From the NCBI GenBank assembly GCA_965218555.1, contig OZ244625.1, positions 434,001 to 498,000 of the forward strand: a DNA stretch of 64,000 bases, in the 5' to 3' direction. The notes below the pieces were generated by a model that was given only the letters and a program-made list of their open reading frames with translations, was not told where the DNA came from and did no database searches. Both the position numbers and the translations under genes were made by a program. Every line of letters starts with the position of its first letter. The first letter of the stretch is position 1. Source of the DNA: JAPPLB01 sp965218555. Lineage in GTDB: Bacteria; Acidobacteriota; Terriglobia; Bryobacterales; UBA6623. Shown one piece after another: positions 18,925-28,170 of the stretch.

Positions 18925-20196
18925 CTACGAGAAACGGTACTTGCCGTTCTCCTGATCCCAGTAGACTTTCTTCTCTCTGCGATAGGCGAGCGTGGCCAAG
19001 TGTCCCGTGACCGCGGCTTCATGCCCCGTACGTGCGTCGCAGTTCAGTGACGTGTCTTTGAGGATGGCGTCGACGAAGTTACGTAGATGCGCGCCGGTGG
19101 GATTGCCCTGCCCCAGGTCCTTCTGCGAGTTGATGTGGATTTCGGGCCGCGCTGAGATGTGCTCCGGTGCGCCGCGGTATTTCTCCGGGTAGACGTAGAG
19201 GTCTCTGAGACCGAGGATTTCGAGCGTGCCTTCACTACCCATGAGCTGCTCGCCGTAGTGGTAGCGGGAGTTGTTAAAGGCAGCGCTGTAGTTGATATGG
19301 AAATGGTCGGGGTATTCGAAGCCCGCCGTTACCGTGTCGGGCACTTCTCGATCGTCTTCCGTCCAGTAGTGAATGCCGCCCGTGCATGTGACCGACTTGC
19401 AGTGGCTGCGTCCGGTGATCATGTGAATAGCGTCGGTCTGATGGACGAGCAGGTCGGTGGAGATGCCGCCGGAGTAATCCCAGTAGAGGCGCCACTGGAA
19501 GTAGCGCTGCTTGTTGAAGGTGTTGTCCGGCGCGGGGCCAAGGAACTTTCCGTAGTCGGTGTTGCCGGGTTCAGCATCGGGGGGAATCGTGTAGCGCCAT
19601 GCCGGGTCGGAGAGCGGGCTGTTGCGATACCAGAAAGCACGCGCGTAGACGACCTTGCCGAGGACGCCCGATTCGTAGATTTCCTTGGCCTTCTGGTAGA
19701 TCCTCGCGCTGCGGCGCTGCGTCCCGACCTGGAACTTCTTGCCGCTCTTCTCGACGGCTTGCAGAATCTCGAATCCCTCCTCGATGGTGTGCGTCAGCGG
19801 CTTCTCGCAGTAGACGTGCTTGCCGGCTTCGAGCGCGGCGATCGCCATGTCGCGGTGCAGGTGTTCGGGGGTAAAGATGCCCACGGCGTCGATCGACTTG
19901 TCTTCGAGCATCTTGTAGTAATCGTTGTAGGTGTCGGGAGCCGTATTCTGCTGCGTCGCAACATCGTCCTTCGACTTGGCGAGACGAGGCGAGAATGTAT
20001 CGCAAATCGCCTTCATGTAAACATCGCCCGTTCCTACTTGCAGCATCGTTTTGATGTGCTTGCCGCCGCGATTGCCGAGCCCCACCCAACCCATATTGAC
20101 TTTGGTCCCGGAGGCTTGCGCGCTGAGCAGTGCCGGCGCGGCACTCGCGGCAACGGACCGGCTGACGAAACGGCGTCGAGAGATCAGTTCTGGCAT
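18925..20196 (-). CDS. Gfo/Idh/MocA family oxidoreductase with Tat signal
   Basis: About 423 residues from ATG 20196, chosen because GGAG lies about 7 nt upstream and the twin-arginine leader (SRRRFVSRSVAASAAPALL) follows directly. A Rossmann NAD(P) domain (VGLGNRGGKHIKTM) and the catalytic-lysine motif CEKPLTHT near residue 125 mark the family. The exported Gfo/Idh class acts on sugars or glycosides in the periplasm, carrying its bound cofactor through Tat. It leads a probable operon with the MFS transporter, consistent with sugar uptake and oxidation. Confidence 0.88.
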   Translation of the reverse strand: MPELISRRRFVSRSVAASAAPALLSAQASGTKVNMGWVGLGNRGGKHIKTMLQVGTGDVYMKAICDTFSPRLAKSKDDVATQQNTAPDTYNDYYKMLEDKSIDAVGIFTPEHLHRDMAIAALEAGKHVYCEKPLTHTIEEGFEILQAVEKSGKKFQVGTQRRSARIYQKAKEIYESGVLGKVVYARAFWYRNSPLSDPAWRYTIPPDAEPGNTDYGKFLGPAPDNTFNKQRYFQWRLYWDYSGGISTDLLVHQTDAIHMITGRSHCKSVTCTGGIHYWTEDDREVPDTVTAGFEYPDHFHINYSAAFNNSRYHYGEQLMGSEGTLEILGLRDLYVYPEKYRGAPEHISARPEIHINSQKDLGQGNPTGAHLRNFVDAILKDTSLNCDARTGHEAAVTGHLATLAYRREKKVYWDQENGKYRFS

Positions 20197-20307
20197 GTTT
20201 TCTCCGTGAGGAAGAAGACCGCGCCGGATATGCGCGGACTGTGACGAGAATATCAAGTCATTTCTGCTACGAGCAAGATTCCCTGGAGCGTTGCCGGCGC
20301 CCCGCCT

Positions 20308-21552
20308 TCACTGCAGGCTCAGCACACGGCGGCGGACCATATCCAAAGCGCGGTGGGCAGCCCAGAGGCGGACTCGGTCGCGCTCGCCTCCGATCGTCAT
20401 GCCCTTGACCTCGGCGCACTGTTCGTCCGCGACGCCAATGAATACCGTTCCCACCGGGGTTTCCGGTGTGCCGCCACCGGGACCGGCAATGCCTGTCGTC
20501 GCAACACCGAGGGAGGCGTCGAGACGGGTCCTTACTCCCTGAGCCATCTCGGCGGCGGTTTCTTTGCTCACGGCGCCATGCTTTTCGAGAGTTTCCTCGG
20601 CGACACCAAGCCATTGGCGCTTGGCGTCGTTCGAGTACGCAACCATACCGCCTCGAAAGAAATCCGAGCTTCCCGACACGGCCGTGATCTTCTGGGTGAT
20701 CATACCGCCGGTACAGCTTTCCGCGACCGCCAAGGTCAACTTGCGGTCCACGCAATGGCGCATCAGCGCGGCTTCGAGGGGCTCGTCCCGTTGCGTGAAG
20801 ACACTGGAGCCAAGTTCGTCTTCGACCTTGCCTGACAGGGCTTCGGCGATCGCGCGGGCTTCCTTCCCGTTGGCGGCGTGGGCGCGCATGTGGATCTGAA
20901 TTTCGCCCGGAGAGGCCAGAATCGTTGTCGCGACACGCGACTCGGCGGTATAGATCGGAGCGATGCGCTCGTCAAGTTCCGATTCGGGCAAACCGGCGAC
21001 GCGCAGTGAAGCTGTGTAGAACTGATGAGGGGACTCCCGTTTGCGGAGCCGCGGCAGGCACTGCTCTTCAAACAGCGGCTCGAGCTCACGAGGCGGACCC
21101 GGCAGCAGCATCAAGACCCCGGTTTCATCCTCGAACCATTGACCGGGCGCCGTGCCATTGGCGTTCGGGAGAACCTCGGCCCCTTCGAGAACATATGCTT
21201 GACGCTTGTTGATTTCGGCCATTTTTTGGAGGCCGAGGTGGCTGACGCGGGCCAAGATGGCTTCGGTGATCTCGGGATGGTATTCGAGTTCGCGGCCGAG
21301 AGCGTCGGAGGCGGCTTCACGGCTCACGTCGTCCATCGTCGGGCCGATGCCGCCGGTCATGATCACGATGCGCGATGATCCCCGCGCTTGCCGAATCTCG
21401 TCGGCCAACCGCGCACGGTCGTCACCGATGATCGTCTTACGAACAACGTCGATACCGAGCTCGTTGAGCTTGCGCGTGAGGAAAAGGGAATTGGTATCCA
21501 TGCGGCTCGGTGTCAGCAGTTCCGAGCCGACGGCGATGATTTCGGCGGTCAC
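20308..21552 (-). CDS. cinA: CinA-like protein / nicotinamide-nucleotide amidase
   Basis: 414 residues, full-length CinA. The N-terminal MoCF (molybdopterin-binding-like) domain has AVGSELLTPSRMDTNS and MTGGIGPTMDD. The C-terminal amidase domain has AVAESCTGGMITQKIT, GGMVAYSNDAK and TTGIAGPGGGTPETPVGTV. The family deamidates nicotinamide mononucleotide and has ADP-ribose pyrophosphatase activity in some members. It is last in the minus-strand run after the NHL gene (21-bp gap); pgpA-cinA linkage is common in bacteria. Confidence 0.92.
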   Translation of the reverse strand: MTAEIIAVGSELLTPSRMDTNSLFLTRKLNELGIDVVRKTIIGDDRARLADEIRQARGSSRIVIMTGGIGPTMDDVSREAASDALGRELEYHPEITEAILARVSHLGLQKMAEINKRQAYVLEGAEVLPNANGTAPGQWFEDETGVLMLLPGPPRELEPLFEEQCLPRLRKRESPHQFYTASLRVAGLPESELDERIAPIYTAESRVATTILASPGEIQIHMRAHAANGKEARAIAEALSGKVEDELGSSVFTQRDEPLEAALMRHCVDRKLTLAVAESCTGGMITQKITAVSGSSDFFRGGMVAYSNDAKRQWLGVAEETLEKHGAVSKETAAEMAQGVRTRLDASLGVATTGIAGPGGGTPETPVGTVFIGVADEQCAEVKGMTIGGERDRVRLWAAHRALDMVRRRVLSLQ

Positions 21553-21573
21553 GATGTACGGCGGGAGGCGTGC

Positions 21574-22605
21574 CTACTCGTCAGTCCAGGACGGACTGTT
21601 GATGCGGTACAGGCCGCTGCCGGTCGCCACAACCATCTCTTTGGTAGGCAAGAAGGCGAGTCCGACGATGCCAGGCCCGGAGACAACCTGAGAGATCTCG
21701 GCGTCCGGGGTCAACCGAAAGATGCCTTTTCGCCCGCCATGGGATGCCGCTACGTACAGGCGGCCCCAGGCGTCAATCGCCATTCCTTGGGGTCGGCCCA
21801 AGCCGCGATAAAAGACGCTGGCTTGGCCGTCGGACGACACTCGGTATACGTTGTCGAAGCTTGAAGTCGTCGGGCCCGTCACAAAAAGAGAGCCGCCCGG
21901 ACCCCACACCAGATGGTACGCGGCGATCGACGGTTCCAAAGTGGCGAAGACGAAGATCTGGCGATCCGGGCTGATCTTGAATATCGTTCCCGTACGATCC
22001 CCGACGAAGAGGTTCCCATCCGCATCCAGGGCGAGCCCGGTAGCGATGCCCATGCCTTCGACGTAGATTTCGGTCTGGCCGTTGGGGCGAATCAGATAGA
22101 TCGTGCCGTTGTTACGGCTCGATACAAGCAGGTCTCCCGCCTTGTTGAAGGCGAGCCCCGTGGGATTGACGATCTCCGCGCTGATGGGCTTGATGTCGAG
22201 GTTCAAATCGATCTTGAAGATCGACACCGGAACCTTTTCACCCCGCGCTCCGCTGCGAGTCGTGAATACGTTGCCCTCCGGGTCGACGGCGGGACTTGCC
22301 ACAGGGTGGAGATTCTCGGCGATTGTCAGACCGAGGGCGCACGAGTGCGGCTCGCTCTTGCTGCGGCCATTGTCCATGACCATGCGGCTTTCGGTCACGT
22401 CGTCCGGCACGCGAACCACTGCGTAGTTGGAACCTCCCACGACAAGCCGCGCTTTCACCGACCCGAACAGAGCCATCGGCCGGTGGTCTTCGTCGATGGA
22501 AAGGTGCCGGCCCCGAACCTCAAAATCGCCGCCGGAGATAGCGGCCGGGGGCGTCACGGTCTCAATAACAGGCCGAGAATTGGAACTGCTCCGCTTCGGG
22601 CTCAT
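21574..22605 (-). CDS. NHL/SMP-30-like beta-propeller protein with N-terminal TIG domain
   Basis: About 343 residues from ATG 22605. An IPT/TIG-like immunoglobulin domain (PVIETVTPPAAISGGDFEVR) covers about residues 10-95. Repeated propeller blades follow, each with a phrase like NPTGLAFNKAGDLLVSSRNN, ATGLALDADGNLFVGDR and PQGMAIDAWGRLYVA. No signal peptide is obvious with this start. The longer frame to 23007 runs antisense-like through pgpA and is arginine-rich, so it was rejected. Role unknown; it could bind carbohydrate or act as a lactonase-like scaffold. Confidence 0.8.
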   Translation of the reverse strand: MSPKRSSSNSRPVIETVTPPAAISGGDFEVRGRHLSIDEDHRPMALFGSVKARLVVGGSNYAVVRVPDDVTESRMVMDNGRSKSEPHSCALGLTIAENLHPVASPAVDPEGNVFTTRSGARGEKVPVSIFKIDLNLDIKPISAEIVNPTGLAFNKAGDLLVSSRNNGTIYLIRPNGQTEIYVEGMGIATGLALDADGNLFVGDRTGTIFKISPDRQIFVFATLEPSIAAYHLVWGPGGSLFVTGPTTSSFDNVYRVSSDGQASVFYRGLGRPQGMAIDAWGRLYVAASHGGRKGIFRLTPDAEISQVVSGPGIVGLAFLPTKEMVVATGSGLYRINSPSWTDE

Positions 22606-22676
22606 CCTCGATCGAGTGTTCTCTCCCGATGTCAGCGGGCTGCTCTCGCTCAGCCGTTCCGCTGGAATGGGAGTTG

Positions 22677-23144
22677 CTACCAAACTGAGAAGTACTGCAA
22701 AGCTATCATCACGATCATAGCGCACAGCCCGGCGGCAGCGTCGTCGGCGACGACGCCAACGCCGGCGGGAAGCCCCTCCAGTTTTCGGATCGGCCACGGC
22801 TTGGCGATGTCGAAAACACGAAAGAGCACGAGTGAGGCCATCCACGACTGCCACGAGCCTGGCGCGACAACCGCTACGGCGAGCCACTGTCCGACGACTT
22901 CGTCGACGACGACTTGAGGCGGATCGTGTTGACCGAAGCGCTCGATGGCAACGTCCGCGGAACGGATCGCCGGGAGGGAAAGAGCCAGCGCGGCCGTGCC
23001 GAACCAAGCAGGTGCAACCTGAAACACTTCGGCCGCTCCATAGGCGATGGCAATAGCGGCTGCGGAAGCGACCGTTCCCTGCCCTTTCGGGAAGTAACCC
23101 AGGCCGCCACAGGTGGCGAGCACCATCACCCAGCGCCTACTCAT
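22677..23144 (-). CDS. pgpA: Phosphatidylglycerophosphatase A
   Basis: 155 residues. The family signature GLGYFPKGQGTVAS is near residue 14, DPPQVVVDEVVGQWLA supplies the acidic catalytic region, and FRVFDIAKPWPIR is near residue 108. PgpA dephosphorylates phosphatidylglycerophosphate in phospholipid synthesis at the inner membrane. The start at 23144 overlaps the end of yacG by 8 bp. It forms part of the minus-strand operon rimO-yacG-pgpA-NHL-cinA. Confidence 0.9.
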   Translation of the reverse strand: MSRRWVMVLATCGGLGYFPKGQGTVASAAAIAIAYGAAEVFQVAPAWFGTAALALSLPAIRSADVAIERFGQHDPPQVVVDEVVGQWLAVAVVAPGSWQSWMASLVLFRVFDIAKPWPIRKLEGLPAGVGVVADDAAAGLCAMIVMIALQYFSVW

Positions 23145-23337
23145 CCCGGGATTGCTTTCGTAGAGCGTCAAGCAGTTCGTCAGCCTCGGTGATCGGGCTG
23201 TGAGCGACATATGCCCCGGAAGCCCAGTTGCCGAGATCGACGGTCCGGCAACGATCGCTGCAGAAGGGGAAGTGAGAGAACTGCTTATCCGCGGGTTTGC
23301 CGCAGATCGGGCATCTGTATTCTTGATTTCCGGCCAA
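23137..23337 (-). CDS. yacG: DNA gyrase inhibitor / zinc-binding protein YacG
   Basis: 66 residues. Four cysteines form the zinc site: CPICGKP near residue 9 and FCSDRCRTVDLGNWASGAY near residue 25, which is diagnostic for YacG. The family binds GyrB and inhibits gyrase in E. coli. The gene lies 24 bp after rimO and overlaps pgpA by 8 bp, so all three are likely co-transcribed. Confidence 0.92.
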   Translation of the reverse strand: MAGNQEYRCPICGKPADKQFSHFPFCSDRCRTVDLGNWASGAYVAHSPITEADELLDALRKQSRDE

Positions 23338-23361
23338 ATCTGGTTTCTCCGACGACCGAAG

Positions 23362-24750
23362 CTATTGCAGCACCGGCAACCACGTCGGCGCAACGGTCCC
23401 GGCCGACATCGATTCGGGCGCGGGCTCGACGCTCTCGAGCTTGCCGAAGAGATCGTAGTCGTCGGCTCGCGTGATTCGAATCTCACCAAAGTCGCCCGGG
23501 CGCGGCATCTCGCCGTCAACGTCGATGATGTAGGTCGTGCCGTCGATCTCCTCGGCCTGTGTTTCGAGGCGGCCTTCCCACAGCAAATCGCTCTCCGCCG
23601 AAGGTCCCTTGACGAGGATACGGAAACGCTTACCGACAAGGGCTCGGTTCCTTCGGCGCGAGATTTTCCGCTGGATCGCCATCAGGCGGCGTTTGCGGCG
23701 ATAGATCACTCCAGCCGGAACCTTGTTGTCGAGATGATAGCTGGCGATGTGCTCGTCGTCGGAATATCCGAAGACCCCGACATGCTCGAACTCGGCAGCC
23801 TCGACGAATCGGCAAAGCTGGTCGAAATCGTGTTCGGTCTCACCGGGAAAACCGACGATGAACGTCGTGCGGATGCCGACGCCGGGAATGGTTCGTCGGA
23901 TGCGCTCGATCATCTTCAGGAAAATATCCCCGGACGCGCCGCGCTTCATGCGCTTAAGCACACCCGCACTCGCATGCTGCAGTGGAATATCGATATAACC
24001 GCAGATCGTTCGATGTTCGGCGATCGTGTCGAGTAGTCGCTGCGTCACACGGTTCGGGTAAGCGTAGAGGAAACGAATCCAACCGGCGCCTTCGATGCGA
24101 GCGAGGCGATCGAGCAACGAAGGCAGACCGTGCTCGATGCCGAGGTCCTCGCCATAGGCCGTGGTGTCCTGGCCGATCAGGTTGATCTCACGGATTCCGC
24201 TTTGAAAGAGCCGCGTCGCTTCCCGAACGACAGACTCGAAGCGCCGGCTGCGGAAACCGCCACGGAACTGCGGAATGAGGCAGAACGTGCAGGGGTGGTC
24301 GCAGCCTTCGTTGATCTTCAGGTAGGCCATATGGCGGGGAGAGGCGAGACGGCGGAACGTCAGATCGTGGTAAAGATACGGCTCGACCGTCCCGTCAGCA
24401 AGCGTGCGGCCTTCACAGTGAGCCACGATGTCTTCGAGTTCATTGGTCCCAACCACCGCGTCCACTTCGGGAATCTGCTCACGAAGTTCATCACGATAGC
24501 GCTCGACAAGGCACCCGGCTACAACCAGCCGGCGGGCCTTGCCCGTCTTCTTGTATTCGGCCATTTCGAGAATCGTGTCGATCGATTCCTGCTTGGCCGG
24601 GTCGATAAAGCTGCAGGTGTTGACGACGAGCGCTTCGGCCTCGCCCGGGTCGCTGATCAGTTCGTGCCCATGCGCTTCGAGCGCACCCATCATCACCTCA
24701 CTGTCGACGAGGTTCTTAGGGCATCCGAGGCTGACGAAACCAATTTTCAT
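23362..24750 (-). CDS. rimO: Ribosomal protein S12 methylthiotransferase RimO
   Basis: About 462 residues from ATG 24750 (MKIGFVSLGCPKNLVDSE). The N-terminal UPF0004 domain carries GCPKN and NTCSFIDPA cysteines. The radical SAM domain has the CxxxCxxC site in EGCDHPCTFCLIPQFRG, and a TRAM domain is at the C-terminus. The GCPKNLVDSE text is specific for RimO rather than MiaB. It methylthiolates an aspartate of S12. The frame is open to 24819 but the family N-terminus fixes 24750; no strong Shine-Dalgarno precedes it. Confidence 0.93.
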   Translation of the reverse strand: MKIGFVSLGCPKNLVDSEVMMGALEAHGHELISDPGEAEALVVNTCSFIDPAKQESIDTILEMAEYKKTGKARRLVVAGCLVERYRDELREQIPEVDAVVGTNELEDIVAHCEGRTLADGTVEPYLYHDLTFRRLASPRHMAYLKINEGCDHPCTFCLIPQFRGGFRSRRFESVVREATRLFQSGIREINLIGQDTTAYGEDLGIEHGLPSLLDRLARIEGAGWIRFLYAYPNRVTQRLLDTIAEHRTICGYIDIPLQHASAGVLKRMKRGASGDIFLKMIERIRRTIPGVGIRTTFIVGFPGETEHDFDQLCRFVEAAEFEHVGVFGYSDDEHIASYHLDNKVPAGVIYRRKRRLMAIQRKISRRRNRALVGKRFRILVKGPSAESDLLWEGRLETQAEEIDGTTYIIDVDGEMPRPGDFGEIRITRADDYDLFGKLESVEPAPESMSAGTVAPTWLPVLQ

Positions 24751-24836
24751 AGGGATGGGAGAAGCGCGCAGAGTGCACGGAGACGGCGCCTGTCCGTTGC
24801 GCCCCGCTGGAAGTTCCATTGTACCGGTGGAGCGGG

Positions 24837-27002
24837 CTAGGGCGATCGCTGGAGCGCCGCGACAAAGCCGGGAAGGCGACGGGCCGCGTCTGCATCCGCG
24901 CCGAACCGCGCGGCGTTGTAAGAAAGCGTGATCTCTTCCCAGCGCCCGCGGAGCATGGCTGAATCAATCGAGCGCGCGAACTCCTCAGCGGTCTGCCAGT
25001 TCTGGCGCTGGAACCCTTGCCGCTGCAGCACGTCCAGTGCTTTCGCATAGAGATACGAGCAATCACTCATCTCCCCTTTGCCGCATTGCAGGCGGTGGGC
25101 CCGGCGCCAGAGAATCAAACTCGGCCAAAGCCAAACCCAACTCAGCCACAGCAAGATGCTCGAACCGAGCAAAATCACCAGCAGCACCCAGGGTACGTTG
25201 CCGGCGGCAACCGGCAGAACGCCGAACAGGTCTTCGAGTTTGTTGAAGAACTCCGCGACAGAAGCTGAGAACGAAATGACGTTCCAAGCGGCGTCGCGAG
25301 TTCTCGTCTGGAGGACCTGGGCCAGGGCCAATTGTTGATTCACGTCATAGTCAAGCACCCAACTCGTCCACGAGGATTCGATCGCGTCCAGGATCAGCCA
25401 ATAGCTCATCCAACCGCCCGCGAAACTTGGCGCGAGCGGAGTGGGATCAAAGGTCAGCCAGCCGTAGCGGGTGATGTAAGCCTCGACCCAACTGTGCGCA
25501 TCGCTGCCGCGGATCACTTGACGACCGGTAAGAGGGTTGTAAATGCCGCCGTAGAAGCCCGCCGCGATGCGGGCCGGGATGCCTTGGCTGCGCAACATCA
25601 CAGCCATCGCCGACGCAAAGTATTCACAGTGACCCTCGCGTCTTTCAAAGAGGAAATGCGCCAGCGGCTCATCAACCTGTTGCTGCGGCAACTCAAGACT
25701 GTAGGAGTACTGATCGAGCAGGTACGACTCGATTGCCTTTGCCTTGTCCAGCGGCAGTCGATGAGGACCGACAATCTGCCGGGTCAGCCGCGGTATGCGA
25801 GGGTCCACCGGGGGAAGTTGCAAATAGGTGTTCCGGAACTTTTTCGAAAACAGCTCGACGACCGGCGCCGGCTTGAAGGAGTCACGATCAGAGACCCATC
25901 CCTTCGCGCTGTACCACAAGGGTTGCAGACCGCCGGAATCGACAAAAAGTGAATCGGTCTCGTTGACGCGAATCTCATGGAACGTGCGAGTCGGCAGTTC
26001 GATCGACTCGGTCAGCCCAGCCAGGAAAATCGCCTTGACCTGAAGCGGCTGCATCGTGACGGTATAGTCGATCTCACGACCCTTGGGGGCACGGCGGCGC
26101 TCGCCGATCAGGGGTGTCACGCCGGTTTCCGGCGAAAGCGCAACCGACTCGCCGAGGGGAGCCGACCAGCGTACGCCGTCAAAATGGGACAGTCCGAGAC
26201 CGCGCCATCGAAGCCCATCGAGGCCGGCGCCGTTGATCGACTCGATGTGCATCACGGGGCTGTCATCCAGCGCCAACGTGCCTGTCGCGCCAAGATTGAT
26301 CTCGTCCGCGAAGCCAAATCGAAAATCACTCTGCAAGGCGCGCAATGAAGAAAAGCCGAACGTGCGCGGGAAGATGACGAACAGACCCGCGCTGAGCGTC
26401 AGAATCGCGGCCGTGATCATGCCGGCGAGCACGGTGAGGCGGCGTCCGAGTTGACGGCTCTTCAGTGCCCCAAGGTCCTCGGCGATGGGCGCGCCGGACT
26501 CGCATCCCCTTGAAATCTCGTAGCTCGTGTAAGTGAGAATCGCGAGGATGATGAACAGGCACAGCAAACCGAGGTACAGCACACTGCCCACGAACAGCGA
26601 CGCCATCAGCATGTGAAGAAACGCCAGCAATCCCAGGTAGAAGTAGTCCCGGCTGCGGCTCGCGATCGCGATGATGAGCGCGGTGAAGAAGAAAAGCATC
26701 CGGAGCGTCGCAGGAATCAGCCGTTCTAACGACGGCAGCCCTCCTGGGAACAGGTCATAACAGTAGTAGCCCAGGTAAACGACAGCCAGAATGGAAGCAG
26801 CACCGCGCGGAAACGTAACGCGCAGCAGACCGAACTTGACAAATACTCGGAATAACAAGGCCGTCGCCAAGACTAAGGTCGAGAAGACGTCCAAACGCTC
26901 GGTGAGGGCCAGCGTCAAGATCCCGACGGTCACCAGAAGCAACAGCGAGGCCTGGAAGAACTTGTTCACGCGTTCGGTTGCCGCGGCCGCCGGCTCAAGC
27001 AT
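24837..27002 (-). CDS. Transglutaminase-like membrane protein (TgpA family: DUF3488, transglutaminase core, DUF4129)
   Basis: 721 residues. About six membrane segments in the first 210 residues form the DUF3488 part. A periplasmic transglutaminase core carries the triad as Cys in GHCEYFASAMAVML, His in DAHSWVEAYI and Asp in WLTFDPTP. A last membrane segment near residue 620 is followed by a cytoplasmic DUF4129 tail (YAKALDVLQRQGFQ). TgpA-type proteins are membrane-bound transglutaminase/peptidase enzymes. It heads the minus-strand run and its ATG lies 3 bp from the divergent start of the next gene. Confidence 0.88.
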   Translation of the reverse strand: MLEPAAAATERVNKFFQASLLLLVTVGILTLALTERLDVFSTLVLATALLFRVFVKFGLLRVTFPRGAASILAVVYLGYYCYDLFPGGLPSLERLIPATLRMLFFFTALIIAIASRSRDYFYLGLLAFLHMLMASLFVGSVLYLGLLCLFIILAILTYTSYEISRGCESGAPIAEDLGALKSRQLGRRLTVLAGMITAAILTLSAGLFVIFPRTFGFSSLRALQSDFRFGFADEINLGATGTLALDDSPVMHIESINGAGLDGLRWRGLGLSHFDGVRWSAPLGESVALSPETGVTPLIGERRRAPKGREIDYTVTMQPLQVKAIFLAGLTESIELPTRTFHEIRVNETDSLFVDSGGLQPLWYSAKGWVSDRDSFKPAPVVELFSKKFRNTYLQLPPVDPRIPRLTRQIVGPHRLPLDKAKAIESYLLDQYSYSLELPQQQVDEPLAHFLFERREGHCEYFASAMAVMLRSQGIPARIAAGFYGGIYNPLTGRQVIRGSDAHSWVEAYITRYGWLTFDPTPLAPSFAGGWMSYWLILDAIESSWTSWVLDYDVNQQLALAQVLQTRTRDAAWNVISFSASVAEFFNKLEDLFGVLPVAAGNVPWVLLVILLGSSILLWLSWVWLWPSLILWRRAHRLQCGKGEMSDCSYLYAKALDVLQRQGFQRQNWQTAEEFARSIDSAMLRGRWEEITLSYNAARFGADADAARRLPGFVAALQRSP

Positions 27003-27005
27003 GCC

Positions 27006-27545
27006 ATGATTGTAAACACTGTGTCACGGAACATCCTTGTATTCGTTCTCGGCATTTGGTGCGGCGGTTCCGTGTTCATGTGGTTCGTCGCCACACAGAA
27101 CTTCGCGGTCGCCAGGGCCTTGCAAGACGCTCCTGCCGACGGGTTCGTGGAGGTTACGTCCGGGCTGGACGCCGACGCAATCCGCCTGGCGACTCGCCAT
27201 CAGGCGGGAGAAGTCAACCGGCTTTTCTTTGACGGCTGGGGGCTGGTGCAGATTCCGATCGCCCTGCTCGCGTTCGGTCTTGCCTGGAGCGTGAGAATTG
27301 GCCGGCCTCTCCTGGTCATTGTGGGTCTGATGCTGCTGATCGTCCTGGCCCTGCAGCTCTACGTCGTGCCGGAGACGATTCGCTTGGGCCGGGTCCTCGA
27401 CTTCGTGCCGCGTGATCCGGCTCCCCCGGAAGAAACTCCCTTTTGGCGCTTGCACCACACCTACACCGGCCTCGACATGCTGAAGTTCGTGTTGGGGCTG
27501 TGCGGGGTAAGCCTGCTGGTCAGGGGGTCGCGCGCAGGCGCTTAG
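27006..27545 (+). CDS. DUF4149-like membrane protein
   Basis: 179 residues with four predicted membrane segments (about 9-30, 75-95, 103-122, 155-172) and a conserved-looking FFDGWGLVQIPIALL. It resembles DUF4149/TMEM205-type small membrane proteins of unknown function. A GTG at 27021 (VSRNILVFVLGIW) is an alternative start. Its start codon is only 3 bp from the divergent tgpA-like start, so each promoter must overlap the other coding sequence. It is convergent with the BMC operon. Confidence 0.65.
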   Translation: MIVNTVSRNILVFVLGIWCGGSVFMWFVATQNFAVARALQDAPADGFVEVTSGLDADAIRLATRHQAGEVNRLFFDGWGLVQIPIALLAFGLAWSVRIGRPLLVIVGLMLLIVLALQLYVVPETIRLGRVLDFVPRDPAPPEETPFWRLHHTYTGLDMLKFVLGLCGVSLLVRGSRAGA

Positions 27546-27617
27546 CAACGGCTCCACGACGTGGCGCGGGCCTCCCGGCCGGCATCCGTGACGGCCGGGC
27601 TTGCTTTGCCGACGAGT

Positions 27618-27890
27618 CTAAGGGTCGAGGTCCACGCGATCGACGACGCCGATGACAGCGGCGTCGATCGGTGACCGAAGCCGGTTCACCGCGGTCATGG
27701 CCGCCCAGCCGTCGGTGGCCAGCAGAACGCGGTCGCCGACTCCGGAGTCCAAAACGTCGACAGCGACGTACGGCACCCCTGCCGGCCGGTCGTCAAGGTC
27801 GAGCGGCTCAACAAGCAGCAGTTTCAAACCGGAATGGCTTGCGTGCTTGGCTGTGGCGACCACCTCACCCGTAACCCGCCCAATCAGCAT
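27618..27890 (-). CDS. EutN/CcmL-type BMC pentamer protein (third of three)
   Basis: 90 residues, one BMC-P (pentamer, vertex-capping) domain. It begins MLIGRVTGEVVATAKH and ends AAVIGVVDRVDLD, the usual first and last beta strands of the family; YVAVDVLDSGVGDRVLL is in the middle. Pentamers close the vertices of the icosahedral protein shell. It is the last gene of the minus-strand BMC operon, 3 bp after the second pentamer gene. Confidence 0.92.
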   Translation of the reverse strand: MLIGRVTGEVVATAKHASHSGLKLLLVEPLDLDDRPAGVPYVAVDVLDSGVGDRVLLATDGWAAMTAVNRLRSPIDAAVIGVVDRVDLDP

Positions 27891-27893
27891 CGA

Positions 27894-28169
27894 CTATTCA
27901 CTCCCCGTCGTCGTAACGGAATCGACGATTCCCACGACCGCGGCATCCGCACCCACCTCGGCCGGCAGCATCGCGAAAGAGGCTTCGCGCCCCCGACACC
28001 AGTAGACCGTCTCGCCGGCGCCGGCGCCGACCGCGTCCACAGCTACGATCGAGCGCCCCACGTCGGCGAGGTGCGCGTCTACGGGTTGAATCAAGAGAAG
28101 CTTGACGCTCTCGAACTGATCGGTCTTGGCGCTTGACCAGACCCGTCCCACAACACGACCGAGACGCAT
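27894..28169 (-). CDS. EutN/CcmL-type BMC pentamer protein (second of three)
   Basis: 91 residues, one BMC-P domain: MRLGRVVGRVWSSAKTD at the start, SIVAVDAVGAGAGETVYWC in the middle and AAVVGIVDSV at the end. The CRGREAS segment after the GETV strand differs from its two neighbours, so the three are diverged paralogues rather than recent copies. One base separates it from the upstream pentamer stop, indicating tight coupling. Confidence 0.92.
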   Translation of the reverse strand: MRLGRVVGRVWSSAKTDQFESVKLLLIQPVDAHLADVGRSIVAVDAVGAGAGETVYWCRGREASFAMLPAEVGADAAVVGIVDSVTTTGSE

Positions 28170-28170
28170 G

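Noticed and set aside
22606..23007. N-terminal extension of the NHL/TIG protein
   Set aside because: The extra 134 residues are arginine-rich and run through pgpA in another frame; ATG 22605 begins the domain sequence.
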